From positions 1 to 64,000 of the forward strand of contig NZ_JALBUF010000008.1 in NCBI RefSeq assembly GCF_022606465.1: DNA of 64,000 bases, written 5' to 3'. Under the pieces are notes generated by a model. The model ran no database searches. It saw nothing but the letters and a program-made list of their open reading frames with translations, and was not told where the DNA came from. Both the position numbers and the translations under genes were made by a program. The stretch comes from Sulfoacidibacillus ferrooxidans (GTDB lineage: Bacteria > Bacillota > Bacilli > Alicyclobacillales > SLC66). Below, piece by piece: positions 63,216-64,000 of the stretch; the stretch's first letter is position 1, and each line of letters starts with the position of its first letter.

Positions 63216-63322
63216 CTAGTTGAAATACCCGAAAATTCGACAACGTTTTAAGCGGATCCATTTAGAAGTACCCATAAAGCCACAACCATGGTATATTAAA
63301 GTTGTATGAAAGGAGAATGATA

Positions 63323-64000
63323 GTGGAATCTAGTTTACCGCGAACACTTGGAGCAAAAATTCGCGCATTACGAATCGAAAGAGGATTGACACAAGGAGAA
63401 CTAACGCGTGGAGAAATTACTGCAGGATTAATTAGCCAGATTGAATCAGATCGTGTTGCTCCCTCTTTTCGTGTCATTCAGTTGCTTGCAGAGCAGCTAG
63501 GGATAAAGCCACAAGACCTCATAAGTGATCTGGAATCGCGGAATTTACAACTACAAATCATGAAAGAAGCCAGAGAATTTCTTCAGAAAAAAAAGGGAGA
63601 GATCGCTCTAGCACTCTTACAGCAATTGGAGCAAACTTCTAATAGATACATAAAATCCTCTGAACTATACTTGGAGTTAGCATACGCAAAGCAACTTGTC
63701 CATCACTATGATGAAGCTATTGATTTATATGCAGATGTTGAAGTGGAGGCAGTGATTCAAAAGGACCCTCATATTGGTGCACTGTGTATGACTAGACAAG
63801 GAGACTTATACGTAGAATTAGGTAGATTGCCGCTTGCTTTATATTGTTATAAAAAAGCAATTTATTATTTATCTGAACAACAACATATAACCTATTTATC
63901 CATATATGACTTAAGAAAAACGATGTGTATTATTTTATACCGTTCTGGTCATGCAGAAAAGGCATTATATTATGCACAAGATTCATATCAGCAATTACAA
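63323..64000 (+). CDS. HTH-XRE/TPR regulator (partial, runs off the right edge)
   Basis: The frame starts at GTG, 7 nt after aaggag, and is open to the end of the window (226 codons, no stop). Residues about 8-62 form a Cro/C1 helix-turn-helix (GAKIRALRIERGLTQGEL, ITAGLISQIESDRVAPSF). The rest is helical with TPR-like repeats (HHYDEAIDLYADVE, GRLPLALYCYKKAIYY, GHAEKALYYAQDSY). This architecture resembles RRNPP-type peptide-sensing regulators and other XRE-TPR proteins. It is divergent from the spoIIA operon. A signalling peptide is not visible. Confidence 0.85.
   Translation, partial: MESSLPRTLGAKIRALRIERGLTQGELTRGEITAGLISQIESDRVAPSFRVIQLLAEQLGIKPQDLISDLESRNLQLQIMKEAREFLQKKKGEIALALLQQLEQTSNRYIKSSELYLELAYAKQLVHHYDEAIDLYADVEVEAVIQKDPHIGALCMTRQGDLYVELGRLPLALYCYKKAIYYLSEQQHITYLSIYDLRKTMCIILYRSGHAEKALYYAQDSYQQLQ

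Overview
The window comes from an endospore-forming member of the Bacillota (class Bacilli). It carries spoIIAA-spoIIAB-sigF, a short spoVA operon, spmA-spmB, gerW (ytfJ), two YjcZ-like sporulation miniproteins, a Bacillus-type scpA-scpB neighbourhood, and strong AGGAGG-type ribosome binding sites. The base composition is moderate and starts are often GTG or TTG. An Alicyclobacillaceae-like organism would fit, but that is an impression from family resemblance. No tRNA, CRISPR array, intact insertion sequence or prophage was seen.

Layout. The left edge (1-143, minus) is a strong promoter and leader of an rRNA operon whose rRNA genes lie off the window. Positions 240-5612 hold a carboxylesterase, a decayed MFS transporter gene next to a 155-bp palindromic repeat, a penicillin-acylase-family enzyme and a small membrane protein. 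Positions 5701-13934 hold an acyl-CoA ligase, two SDR enzymes, a FetAB-type ABC pair, DNA-3-methyladenine glycosylase, mannose-6-phosphate isomerase and an aldehyde dehydrogenase. Positions 13969-18557 are a phenylacetate operon (tetR-paaA-paaB-paaC-paaD-paaK) with a palindromic candidate operator. Positions 18693-21355 hold a PIG-L deacetylase, a class II aldolase and a glycerate kinase with no canonical start codon. Positions 21450-25017 are nadB-nadC-nadA with a promoter. Then come a quinone-oxidoreductase-like enzyme, acetyl-CoA synthetase, and a tandem glycine riboswitch in front of both serine dehydratase subunits (28478-30323).

Positions 30375-37734 are more accessory: a His/Pro-rich repeat protein, a secreted two-repeat protein, a two-component system, a DedA protein, and a compact flavin electron-transfer operon (FMN-binding protein, ApbE flavin transferase, RnfD-like membrane protein). 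A shattered response-regulator pseudogene lies upstream of that operon. Positions 37979-43020 carry an aminotransferase, a C-terminal rhodanese fragment of a CoA-disulfide-reductase-like gene next to a half copy of the 155-bp repeat, a GlcD-type oxidase, the two YjcZ-like genes and an XRE regulator.

Positions 43462-63116 are a largely conserved minus-strand core: PHP phosphatase, thiE, a resDE-like pair, rluB, spmB, spmA, a D-Ala-D-Ala carboxypeptidase, gerW, a DUF2953 protein, scpB, scpA, an M50 protease, a spermidine-synthase-like protein, ribH-ribBA-ribE-ribD under an FMN riboswitch with terminator, a 46-residue ORF, spoVAEA-spoVAEB-spoVAD-spoVAC, and sigF-spoIIAB-spoIIAA. A divergent HTH/TPR regulator runs off the right edge.

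The most unusual points are the three-gene flavin relay, the glycine riboswitch controlling serine dehydratase, a dispersed palindromic element found next to two truncated genes, the glycerate kinase with no usable start codon, and two short ORFs that have good start signals and look like real small proteins.
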